Shown: in pieces, positions 24,559 through 31,344 of the stretch
Layout of the letters: every line of letters starts with the position of its first letter
Numbering within the stretch: the first letter of the stretch is position 1
Made by a program: the position numbers and the translations under genes
Assembly (NCBI GenBank): GCA_016294105.1
Contig: JAEDCN010000003.1
Location: 96,119-160,118 of the forward strand
DNA: 64,000 nt
Direction of reading: 5' to 3'
Source: Treponema sp.
Lineage (GTDB): Bacteria; Spirochaetota; Spirochaetia; Treponematales; Treponemataceae
Notes under the pieces: model-generated
The model's input: only the letters and a program-made list of their open reading frames with translations
Told to the model about the DNA's origin: nothing
Databases searched by the model: none

Positions 24559-24622
24559 ACATAACAATTGCTTAAACCCCACAGGCATTGAGCCCGTGTC
24601 GGCTTTGAACTTCTTGTTAGGC
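24559..24622 (-). repeat. Integron attC site 2
   Basis: 64 bp, opening GCCTAAC and closing GTTATGT on the minus strand, with inner arms AAAGCCGACACGGGCTC and the GTGGGGTTT side as in site 1. It is nearly identical to site 1, and the 40 bases beyond its closing box are also identical. The ParE/RelE-type toxin gene ends five bases upstream. Confidence 0.88.
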
Positions 24623-24626
24623 GAAA

Positions 24627-24947
24627 TTATACTAGCTTTTCATAATCACGCTTTGCGTAAAATACATGCATAATTGTGACTACTTTTTTATCTTCTTCGT
24701 CTTCTACTAAATATAAGGCAATATAGTTTTTCATAAAGAGAAATCTACGGTACCCTTTTCGTTGTAAAGTTTGAATAGTACAAAGAGGAAACATATAAGG
24801 ATTATCGTAAAGGAAACTTTTTTGTTCATAGAAATCGTCCAAAAGTTTTCCTGCAGAAACCGGATTAGATAATTTTTCTACGAAATATCTTACGATTTCA
24901 TCAAGTTCAGCTTTTGCAGAATCTGCAATTTCTACCTTAAAGGCCAT
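24627..24947 (-). CDS. Toxin, RelE/ParE family
   Basis: 106 residues. The pattern FKVEIADSAKAELDEIVRYF at the N-terminus, PYMFPLC and KGYRRFLFMKNYIALYLVED in the middle and the end VVTIMHVFYAKRDYEKLV fit the RelE/ParE superfamily, whose members cut mRNA on the ribosome or poison gyrase; this one is closer to the plasmid-stabilisation ParE-like group. It overlaps the antitoxin gene by 11 bases. It closes with attC site 2, so the module is the distal part of a cassette. Confidence 0.87.
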   Translation of the reverse strand: MAFKVEIADSAKAELDEIVRYFVEKLSNPVSAGKLLDDFYEQKSFLYDNPYMFPLCTIQTLQRKGYRRFLFMKNYIALYLVEDEEDKKVVTIMHVFYAKRDYEKLV

Positions 24948-25197
24948 ACTTTTTTCTTATATCAGAAATAGCGTCATCAACATCAGAAACTCTGCCGGCT
25001 TTTAAGTCTGCTTCGGCGACAGCAAGTTTGTCGTACAGATTATTCAAAAATGTTGATTTTTCAAACGTCTCCATACTCATAATTACCATATCGCCATAGC
25101 CATTTTTTGTAATAAAAATCGGCTCATGAGTTTCATGACAAAGATTTGAGATTGCGGTTGTATTCTTTAAGTCTCTTATGGGAATAATCTGTGGCAT
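24937..25197 (-). CDS. Antitoxin, Phd/YefM family
   Basis: 86 residues: IIPIRDLKNTTAISNLCHET and PIFITKNGYGDMVIMSMETFE are the Phd/YefM DNA-binding fold; the rest (AEADLKAGRVSDVDDAISDI) is the usual toxin-wrapping C-terminus seen in pairs with ParE-like toxins. GGAG precedes the ATG and is itself part of the operator palindrome, so binding would block both transcription and translation. It is the first gene of the pair. Confidence 0.88.
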   Translation of the reverse strand: MPQIIPIRDLKNTTAISNLCHETHEPIFITKNGYGDMVIMSMETFEKSTFLNNLYDKLAVAEADLKAGRVSDVDDAISDIRKKYGL

Positions 25198-25203
25198 AAT
25201 TAC

Positions 25204-25237
25204 ACTCCTTTATGGGATAATTGTACCATAAAGGAGT
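25204..25237. promoter_or_regulatory. Operator of the Phd/ParE module
   Basis: Perfect 12-base arms ACTCCTTTATGG (25204-25215) and CCATAAAGGAGT (25226-25237), nine to ten bases apart, at the antitoxin start. Confidence 0.78.
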
Positions 25238-25289
25238 TGGGGGTGTCTATGTATTAATGCCAACACATGATAAAAATAATCAAACTTTC

Positions 25290-26768
25290 TTATTTAGCAA
25301 CAAGTGATTCTACACCATAATAATTTGCGTATGTTGTATTTGGCCAAACAGATGAATCTGTTCCGGGATTTTCCCAATCGCCATAGTTCCAATATCTTGA
25401 GCGGAAAGTGCTTTCATCAATAATGACATTGTTAATTCCTTTTGCTTTTTGTTCCGCGATTGTATTTTCCATTGATTTCCATTTTCTATTCATATGTAAA
25501 CATTCTGTTCCCACAAATATAGAAAATAAAAGTGTAAAACTGATACAACACGTTGTTGCTATTTTTGTTATTTTTTTGTTATCAGCGAATCTTTCGAAGC
25601 AAAAAATCATATTGATTGCAATTAATCCAATATTCAGCAAGTTATACTGAAAAGCTGCTCTTCTAGGAATCCCAATTTGTATTGTTGCACCAATAAATAG
25701 AATGGTAGCGATATAAATCCCACTTCCAGCTATAAAAAGGTTTGATAAAAAAATATTTTCTTTTCTACTTGTGACGGCACTCATAATACAGATAAATAAT
25801 GCACAGAAAATAAAAAAGAGTTTTGGCATTGAACGGATGCAAAACATCATAAGAAATATAGCTAAAACAGTACTTTCAAATTTTTTAAGAGAAGGTTTAT
25901 AAAGCAAACTACTAAGCAATAAAAATAAAGAGAGTAGGCAAAAATTTTGATAGTAAAATAATCCGTTAAAATTATTAAAAGTTTGAAAAATTCTTTTTGT
26001 CAGTCCAAGAGGTCCTAGTTTTATCAAATCGATTATTGAAAGATAATTACTAAAATGCTTTGAACGAAGCCGCATTCCAGGACAAGCATATAAAATACAC
26101 CAGCCTGCAATAAAAAATACAAGAGATGTATAATACCAAAGAGGGAGTTTTATTTTTTTGATTTTTGCAAATATGATACTTGCTATCCATAGTACAATAA
26201 ATACAATTCCAAATTCACTCGACCAACCGGCAACAATTCCAATAGGAATGCTTAACATCGTGATTGCAATAGTTTGTTTTTTTGAGAATTCTATTTTTCT
26301 CCAAAACAAATTGATTGGAGTAATAACTATCAGAATGAAGAACCAGGCCCAAAGATAATTAAAACACCCTGCTGCCCAATAAAAGACAGAGCCAAAGCAG
26401 AATACCTTGTCAAACATAATAAATAAGAAAAATACTGCAAAACATGAAATATCTTTAGCCGATTTCTGAGGAAATCTACCAAATATATTTACAAAAATGA
26501 GCATAACAACGCTTGCTCCTATAAAGGAGTTTAAAGGTGCATAAAATAGGGTTGTTGAAAGATATGAACCAAAAGTGACAAGCATTAATTCGCCTATTCT
26601 ACCATTCCAAGTCATATAAGAATTAATTGCTCTTTGTATTCCTTCTAGCTTACGTCCGATATCATCACTTTGAGTAGGAAAAATTGCATTCAAAAATAGT
26701 AAAAAACTATACACTAATGCAAAGCACAGTAATGAAGGTAAAATGTTCTTAAAAAAAACTTTTCTCAT
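25290..26768 (-). CDS. Multi-pass membrane protein of a gtr-type operon
   Basis: 492 residues with about twelve hydrophobic segments, a large extracytoplasmic C-terminal part from about residue 430 (MNRKWKSMENTIAEQKAKG onward) and an early acidic loop FPTQSDDIGRKLEGIQ. The topology and the position behind gtrA and gtrB match the third, serotype-specific glycosyltransferase of gtr operons; it also resembles DUF6056 proteins. Predicted to transfer a sugar from a lipid carrier onto an envelope glycan. It starts one base behind the gtrB stop. The AT-rich codon use fits the cassette region. Confidence 0.65.
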   Translation of the reverse strand: MRKVFFKNILPSLLCFALVYSFLLFLNAIFPTQSDDIGRKLEGIQRAINSYMTWNGRIGELMLVTFGSYLSTTLFYAPLNSFIGASVVMLIFVNIFGRFPQKSAKDISCFAVFFLFIMFDKVFCFGSVFYWAAGCFNYLWAWFFILIVITPINLFWRKIEFSKKQTIAITMLSIPIGIVAGWSSEFGIVFIVLWIASIIFAKIKKIKLPLWYYTSLVFFIAGWCILYACPGMRLRSKHFSNYLSIIDLIKLGPLGLTKRIFQTFNNFNGLFYYQNFCLLSLFLLLSSLLYKPSLKKFESTVLAIFLMMFCIRSMPKLFFIFCALFICIMSAVTSRKENIFLSNLFIAGSGIYIATILFIGATIQIGIPRRAAFQYNLLNIGLIAINMIFCFERFADNKKITKIATTCCISFTLLFSIFVGTECLHMNRKWKSMENTIAEQKAKGINNVIIDESTFRSRYWNYGDWENPGTDSSVWPNTTYANYYGVESLVAK

Positions 26769-26769
26769 T

Positions 26770-27699
26770 TTAATTTTCCTCTTTGATAATATAAATTGGT
26801 CTTTGTTTTACTTCCGTATAAACTTTGGAGATGTAGAGACCGCTGATTCCTGTACAGAATAACTGTAAGCCAGAAAAGAAAGTTATAAAGCATACGAGAC
26901 TTGCCCAGCCTTGTACCGGGTCGCCAAATACAAGTCGCCTGACAGCAATAAAAATGATAAGTACAAAAGTAACCGCAAGAGAAAGAACACCTGCCACCGC
27001 AGAAAAAGCAAGGGGCTTTGTTGAAAATCCTATTATTCCATCAATTGAATACAAAAATAGTTTCCAGAATGACCACTTTGTTTTGCCTGCAACTCGCTCA
27101 ACATTTTCATAAGCAAACCATTTGGTCTTAAAGCCGACCCATGGAAAAATTCCTTTTGTAAACCGGTTTCGCTCAAGTAAGGAAAGAACAGCATCTTTGT
27201 ATTTTCTTGTCATCAGGCGAAAGTCTCTGGCACCGTCTACAACAGGAACATCACTTAGCTTGCCCATAATTTTGTAGAACTTTCTTGCAAAAAACGAACG
27301 GACAGGTGGCTCATTCTTGCGAGTAACTCGTCTTGTTGCGGCACAGTCATAACCTTCTTTTAGAATAGCTTCCAGCATTTGAGGTAAAAGAGAAGGAGGA
27401 TCTTGCAAATCAACATCCATTACAGAAATGAATTCTCCGTTTGCCTTTGAAAGACCTGCATACAAAGCGGCTTCTTTTCCAAAATTACGGCTAAAACTTA
27501 CAAAATGAACTGACTTATCTTTTGCAGAAATCTCTTTTAAGACTTCAAGTGTTCTGTCCGAAGATCCGTCATCAATAAAAACGAACTCAAAAGATGACAA
27601 AGACATTGTTTTTAAAACTCTTAAAGTTTCTTCATAAAAAATTGGAATAGCTTCTTCTTCATTAAAGCAGGGTATAACAATGGAAATCTCTGGATTCAT
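26770..27699 (-). CDS. gtrB: Polyprenyl-phosphate glycosyltransferase, GtrB-like (GT2)
   Basis: 309 residues. N-terminal GT2 domain: ISIVIPCFNEEEAIPIFYEE, VFIDDGSSDRTLEVL, SFSRNFGKEAALYAGL and VMDVDLQDPPSLLPQML with the metal-binding DVD; RDFRLMTRKYKDAVL near 165. Two membrane segments follow near 225 and 260. This is the bactoprenyl-phosphate glucosyltransferase/dolichol-phosphate mannose synthase layout; it charges the lipid carrier with one sugar on the cytoplasmic side. Start and gtrA stop overlap as ATGA. Confidence 0.92.
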   Translation of the reverse strand: MNPEISIVIPCFNEEEAIPIFYEETLRVLKTMSLSSFEFVFIDDGSSDRTLEVLKEISAKDKSVHFVSFSRNFGKEAALYAGLSKANGEFISVMDVDLQDPPSLLPQMLEAILKEGYDCAATRRVTRKNEPPVRSFFARKFYKIMGKLSDVPVVDGARDFRLMTRKYKDAVLSLLERNRFTKGIFPWVGFKTKWFAYENVERVAGKTKWSFWKLFLYSIDGIIGFSTKPLAFSAVAGVLSLAVTFVLIIFIAVRRLVFGDPVQGWASLVCFITFFSGLQLFCTGISGLYISKVYTEVKQRPIYIIKEEN

Positions 27700-28127
27700 T
27701 TTAGAGTCTCGTTTTTTGTTGAGTTTTCTTTATGTTTAAAAACTATGAGCCGCTGCCCAAGATAATTTAAAGCAGTGTAAATACACATTCCCGAAAGTAA
27801 AGCGACATTATCACGAAATTTTTCTGATTGAGTAGAAAGGATGAAATAGACAGATTTCTTTGCAATAAAATAGGCTAAGAAATAGCAAATTGCAAGATTT
27901 ATGATAAATAAAATTATTTGTCTGAGACTTTTTTGTTTATTTTGAAAAGTAAAATATTTGTTTAAAAAGTAACTTAGTATTCCACCTGTTAAATAATTAC
28001 AAGCTGAGGAAAACCAATAAGATATTCCGAAACAGTTATATAAGACAAACATTAAACCACACCCAACAAGCGTGCTTGCGATTCCAACCAATAAGAATTT
28101 TAACAGTTGTTTGTCCAAAAGTAGCAT
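27696..28127 (-). CDS. gtrA: GtrA-like flippase
   Basis: About 143 residues from the ATG giving MLLLDKQLLKFLLVGIASTL; upstream ATGs at 28148 and 28205 exist but lie inside the palindrome chain and add nothing conserved. Four membrane segments, with the GtrA pattern FLLVGIASTLVGCGLMFVLY, WFSSACNYLTGGILSYFLNKYFTF and a C-terminal basic tail. GtrA proteins are thought to flip the polyprenyl-linked sugar made by GtrB. The start is uncertain; the family call is secure. Confidence 0.85.
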   Translation of the reverse strand: MLLLDKQLLKFLLVGIASTLVGCGLMFVLYNCFGISYWFSSACNYLTGGILSYFLNKYFTFQNKQKSLRQIILFIINLAICYFLAYFIAKKSVYFILSTQSEKFRDNVALLSGMCIYTALNYLGQRLIVFKHKENSTKNETLK

Positions 28128-28142
28128 ATTTTCATCCGATTT

Positions 28143-28225
28143 TTCCATTGAAGCGAAAACGAGCGTAAAGCGAGTTTTCGCTTCAATGGAATTTGTCAAT
28201 TCCATTGACTAGTGTACACTAGTCA
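28143..28225 (-). promoter_or_regulatory. Palindrome-chain element, copy 2
   Basis: Same design as at 24420. In minus-strand order: TGACTAGTGTACACTAGTCA (28206-28225), arms TCAATGGAATT and AATTCCATTGA (28183-28208), then 18-base arms TTCCATTGAAGCGAAAAC and GTTTTCGCTTCAATGGAA (28143-28191) around a loop with CGCTTTACGCTC. The core AGTGTACACT and the last loop are conserved with copy 1 while the stem sequences differ but remain paired. Confidence 0.85.
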
Positions 28226-28299
28226 AAATTTTTACGAGAAAATATGTTAAGTGGATTTTTTTCTTATCATATAAAGAAATGCGGGCCAGTGGTCCGTCC

Positions 28300-28363
28300 G
28301 CCCAACATAGTCTTAAACGGCGGCAAGCTTGACTTGCCGTCCGCTTTGAAGACATTGTTAGGT
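28300..28363 (-). repeat. Integron attC site 3
   Basis: 64 bp, opening ACCTAAC and closing GTTGGGC on the minus strand. Inner arms GCGGACGGCAAG and CTTGCCGCCGTTT pair with one unpaired A at the same place as in sites 1 and 2, although the stem sequence is different. It follows the stop of the decayed RelE gene. Confidence 0.85.
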
Positions 28364-28364
28364 T

Positions 28365-28596
28365 TTATTTCTTCTTGAAAACTTCTTTTCTTGCTTTTTT
28401 AGCAAGTACCTCTTTATTTTTACAAGAGTCAGAGCGACCTTCAACAGTTAAAACAGTGATAATAAGTTTTTCGTCTTCCAAGTAACCGATAATTCTATAC
28501 TTTCTAAATTCAGAACCTTTAAATCGCCAGCCTGCTTGATTTTTCCAGCTTTTAAATTTGACGTTCTGCCTTTGGAGCAAATTCAACTGTAAACAT
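28365..28596 (-). pseudogene. Decayed RelE-type toxin gene
   Basis: The frame starts MFTVEFAPKAERQI, normal for RelE, then meets a TAA followed by KLEKSSRLA; after a frame change the C-terminal RelE segment FRKYRIIGYLEDEKLIITVL and VEGRSDSCKNKE is intact up to attC site 3. At least one stop and one shift are needed to join the parts, so the toxin is dead unless the sequence is wrong. Attached to the attC site, it is the cassette upstream of the gtr cassette. Confidence 0.65.
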
Positions 28597-28684
28597 CAGT
28601 TAAAAACCTCATCAAACGAATATGTCTTTTGCCTTCTGCACCCCAATCGCTGTATGACTGCTCGGCAAGATAATAATCTTCCAT
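28583..28684 (-). pseudogene. Antitoxin fragment before the decayed toxin
   Basis: 33 codons, MEDYYLAEQSYSDWGAEGKR and a short end, overlapping the toxin start by 14 bases. The beginning looks like the C-terminal part of a RelB/Phd-type antitoxin and the DNA-binding half is missing. Confidence 0.45.
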
Positions 28685-28719
28685 ATTTTTCTATACAAGT
28701 ATAAACAAGGCAATTTGTC

Positions 28720-28748
28720 AAAAAAAAGGCGGGAATTACTCCCGCCTT
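28720..28748 (-). terminator. Rho-independent terminator of the lipoprotein gene
   Basis: On the minus strand AAGGCGGGAG pairs with TCCCGCCTT over a short loop, followed by eight T. Confidence 0.88.
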
Positions 28749-28828
28749 GTGTGGAAATTAATGATTCTCAATTCAATTATAAAACCTGATTATTAAAGGG
28801 ATTAAGAAACTTCCGTCTCCAAACAGGT

Positions 28829-29517
28829 TTACTTGATAGATACAGTATTAATGAATTCGTTTTGTGGACCAATAAAAGTGCCATTAGATAATTCTGCCGC
28901 AAAAGAATAATTACCATTTTTTGTAGCATCAAATGAATAATAGCCGTCAGAATCAGGGCTGATTGGGGTTCCATTTAATATGACGTATTCAGCATTGTTT
29001 TGATAGCCGTAATTCATATAGCAGCATACCTTTTCTATTCCGACATTATCTACATCACTAACAGCAACATATACTTTTACGGAATTAGGATTATTCTGAA
29101 CTGTCTTTAAATATATAGAATTACTCAGAACATCAGAATTCGTTACCGTCACAGGCTTAGAATATGTGCCGTCATAAGAAACTGTCTGAACTGAAAACTG
29201 CCATTCAAACCCCTGATGTGCGTATTTAAAGTTATAATATGTTTGTCCTACGGGGACTGTATCAGGGTCCAATGCAGCAAAGTCGCCTTTAGCAGCAACC
29301 GTACTTCCCACATAAAACGCACGAATATTATCGTCTATAGGTGCTGTCCATGACAGCCTTACGGTAGCCGCATCAATTCTTGTCGCCTTTACATCGGTAA
29401 CTTCCTTTGGTTCTGTGCTTGTGTAGACATCCCCCCCCCCTGGGTGCAGGAAAGAAAGGCAAGTGTAATGATTGCAGAAGCAGTTGCCGCGGCAATTTTA
29501 AGAATGTTTTTCTTCAT
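28829..29517 (-). CDS. Lipoprotein with fibronectin III-like domain, frame broken at a G run (phase-variable candidate)
   Basis: The ATG at 29517, with GGAGG upstream, gives a lipoprotein signal peptide MKKNILKIAAATASAIITLA ending in the lipobox LSC. Directly after it lie ten G (minus strand), and the frame then stops after 14 codons. One frame over, the sequence continues openly for 200 codons: an Fn3-like start PKEVTDVKATRIDAATVRLS, then WQFSVQTVSYDG and a beta-rich C-terminal domain ending FINTVSIK. Eight or eleven G would join both parts into a protein of about 229 residues; with ten it is off. Probably surface-exposed. Confidence 0.75.
29431..29440. repeat. Homopolymer run of ten C
   Basis: Ten uninterrupted C on the plus strand lie six codons behind the lipobox cysteine of the lipoprotein gene. 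Runs of this length slip readily and control expression in many surface protein genes. Confidence 0.95.
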
Positions 29518-29564
29518 TTTATCCTCCAAAAATATATTTACAGTCCTTTTATTCAGAACTGTTT

Positions 29565-29849
29565 TTAACTTTTTTTGATGAAACAGCCTTGCTTATGCGA
29601 GCAGAAAGACGTTTCATCGGCTCTTTGTGTTATGCCGAGTTCTTTCGAGATTGTATAATTATCGCATCTTACAGGAATTTGATTTTCAGGATTTTTTGAT
29701 AGTACTGCAAGCCTGTCAGTGTAGATGGAAAACAAGAGAAGCTCAAACTCTGATTTTTGCATTGAGCCGAAATTTTTACAAAAAAAATGTTCCGCTATTC
29801 TGTCAAAGGCATCGCACTTTGATTTTTCATCAAAAAGAACTTTCTCCAT
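29565..29849 (-). CDS. Unknown 94-residue protein, possibly frameshifted at its end
   Basis: Starts MEKVLFDEKSKCDAFDRIAE; helical, with a helix-turn-helix-like stretch DNYTISKELGITQ near residue 65. After GITQ the composition changes (ADETSFCSHKQGCF), while another frame gives a basic MKRLSARISKAVSSKKVKNS ending shortly before the lipoprotein gene. So the original protein may have continued in that frame, or a separate small gene follows. No family is recognised. It lies 48 bases upstream of the lipoprotein gene on the same strand. Confidence 0.5.
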   Translation of the reverse strand: MEKVLFDEKSKCDAFDRIAEHFFCKNFGSMQKSEFELLLFSIYTDRLAVLSKNPENQIPVRCDNYTISKELGITQRADETSFCSHKQGCFIKKS

Positions 29850-29879
29850 TTAATTCGATTTCTCAAAATTATTGATAAA

Positions 29880-30221
29880 TCACCTGGATGGTATACCATA
29901 TTAGGCGATTGTGTCAAGGTTCTAGACTAGTAGCCTTTCAGTGTTTTAGCCAGTTCCCTGACCAAATCGGCATTGCGGCGGTTGTACCTCCACTAGCACT
30001 CCATTAAGTGCACCACGAATCTGTCGGATGAGCAACCGTTGAATTTCGCAAGCCTGCGCTTGGCAAAGCTCCTGACAAACCAGAGGTTTGTACGTTCTCC
30101 ATCCCGTTCACATGGCTGTTCCCCCTGGCAAACTCGTTGTGGCTGTGTAGCTCCAGCTACACACTGGAATACACGGTAGTGGTCGTATCCGTTGACAATC
30201 AGGCCGTCATATGCCGCCTCG
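29880..30221. other. Gene-free stretch before the pst remnants
   Basis: No complete gene. On the minus strand a short open end WRYNRRNADLVRELAKTL closes at a TAG near 29928, which looks like the last codons of a lost gene. From about 29980 base composition rises sharply and stays GC-rich to 30940, marking foreign or relict DNA. Confidence 0.4.
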
Positions 30222-30480
30222 CTTGAGGAGTACGCCCCCCGGCGGAGTCGGCTGGTACAGATAATCCAGCTGGCAACGGAAACCCTGGCGGGAATTCCTT
30301 CTATTATATATGGCTTGTTCGGCTACCTGCTGTTTGAGCTGGCCTTGGGCTTCGGCTATTCCCTGGGGGCGGGTGTGGTGACGCTGGCTTTGATGATTCT
30401 GCCCCTCATCATCAGGACGAGCCAGGAGGCATTGGAGTCGGTGCCGGACACCCTCCGTGAGGTGTGGCGAGGAAGCTGGT
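30222..30480 (+). pseudogene. pstA: PstA fragment (phosphate ABC permease)
   Basis: About 85 codons match the middle of PstA: EEYAPRRSRLVQIIQLATET, LAGIPSIIYGLFGYLLF, LTLALMILPLIIRTSQEAL and ESVPDTLRE. The first membrane segments and the C-terminal third are missing, and the frame runs into unrelated codons (SGWKRRRDG). The full protein has about 280 residues with six membrane segments and would work with PstC, PstB and PstS. It is a relic and GC-rich compared with its surroundings. Confidence 0.82.
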
Positions 30481-30510
30481 CCGCCGCTAGTGGCTGGAAA
30501 AGAAGAAGAG

Positions 30511-30939
30511 ATGGAAAAGACTCGAGTGGACGACATGCACCTGCACTATGGTGACTACCACGCCTTGAGGGGAGTAAGCATTTCATTTTCAGATAGGGAG
30601 ATAACTGCCCTCATCGAGCCATCGGGCTGCGGAAAGTCCACCCTGCTGAAGTCCCTGAACCGCATGAACGATTTGGTGGGGGGCTGCCGCATTCAGGGAC
30701 GGATTCTGCTGGACGGCCAGGACATCTACGGCGGCATGGACGTGAACCTGCTGCGCAAGCGGGTGGGGATGGTGTTCCAGAAGCCCAATCCCTTTCCCAT
30801 GAGCGTCTACGACAACATTGCCTACGGCCCCCGTACCCATGGAATCAAGGACAGGGGGCGGCTGGACGAGATTGTGGAGCAGTCCCTGCGGGATGCGGCC
30901 ATCTGGGGAGAAGTGGAGGACCGGCTGAAAAAGAGCGCA
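30511..30939 (+). pseudogene. pstB: PstB fragment (phosphate ABC ATPase)
   Basis: Starts normally at an ATG (MEKTRVDDMHLHYGDYHALR) with AGAAGAAGAG upstream. Walker A is IEPSGCGKSTLLKSLNRMND, where family members have a Gly in place of the Glu; the Q-loop VFQKPNPFPMSVYDNIAYGP follows. Homology breaks off after VEDRLKKSA, exactly before the ABC signature, and Walker B is missing. Behind the break an unrelated frame runs to a stop at 31017. Without signature and Walker B it cannot hydrolyse ATP. Confidence 0.85.
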
Positions 30940-31319
30940 TCTCGTCATCAATCTTCAGAATTATATACGTTTATGCAGATTCATGATTTTCCCAACTACG
31001 AAAATTTATCGTTTTAGAACAAAACGTAGAAAAATTATTACAAGCTACCTAGGATTTTACAGAAAATCATCAGTTAAGTTCACTTCATGACCTAGACAAG
31101 CTTTTTATTCAAGTTCAGGATGATTACATAAACTACACCTATCATAATACCCAAGAATTTAATGATTCTAGCTTTATGCTGTCTCTCATTTTTATCGTTT
31201 TTGTGGTCAGCTCCATTGTTATTATTTTTATTTCTCTGTTATATGCCCATTCAATACGAGAAAAAACCTTGCTGAAAACGAAAATTCAAGAAAAAGTAAC
31301 CCTTGCCCTAGAAATGTAA
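30940..31319 (+). pseudogene. Remnant of a membrane sensor-like protein
   Basis: From the pstB break point the sequence becomes AT-rich. A frame with one stop gives FIVLEQNVEKLLQA, DLDKLFIQVQDDYINYTYHN and a membrane segment LSLIFIVFVVSSIVIIFISL followed by a basic linker ending in TAA at 31317. This looks like the end of an extracytoplasmic sensor domain plus membrane helix of a kinase or chemoreceptor whose output domain is lost. Confidence 0.45.
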
Positions 31320-31344
31320 GACAAGGGAGTCCACTATTTTTCCC

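Noticed and set aside
28206..28225. TrpR operator
   Set aside because: ACTAGT half sites resemble the E. coli trp operator but the spacing differs and the other copy has CAGTGTACACTG instead.
29925..29950. Fourth attC site near the lipoprotein gene
   Set aside because: TTAGGCG occurs at 29903 but without the G before TT and without paired arms or a second end box.
29980..30190. Ribosomal RNA fragment
   Set aside because: GC-rich and gene-free, but no conserved rRNA stretch could be recognised.
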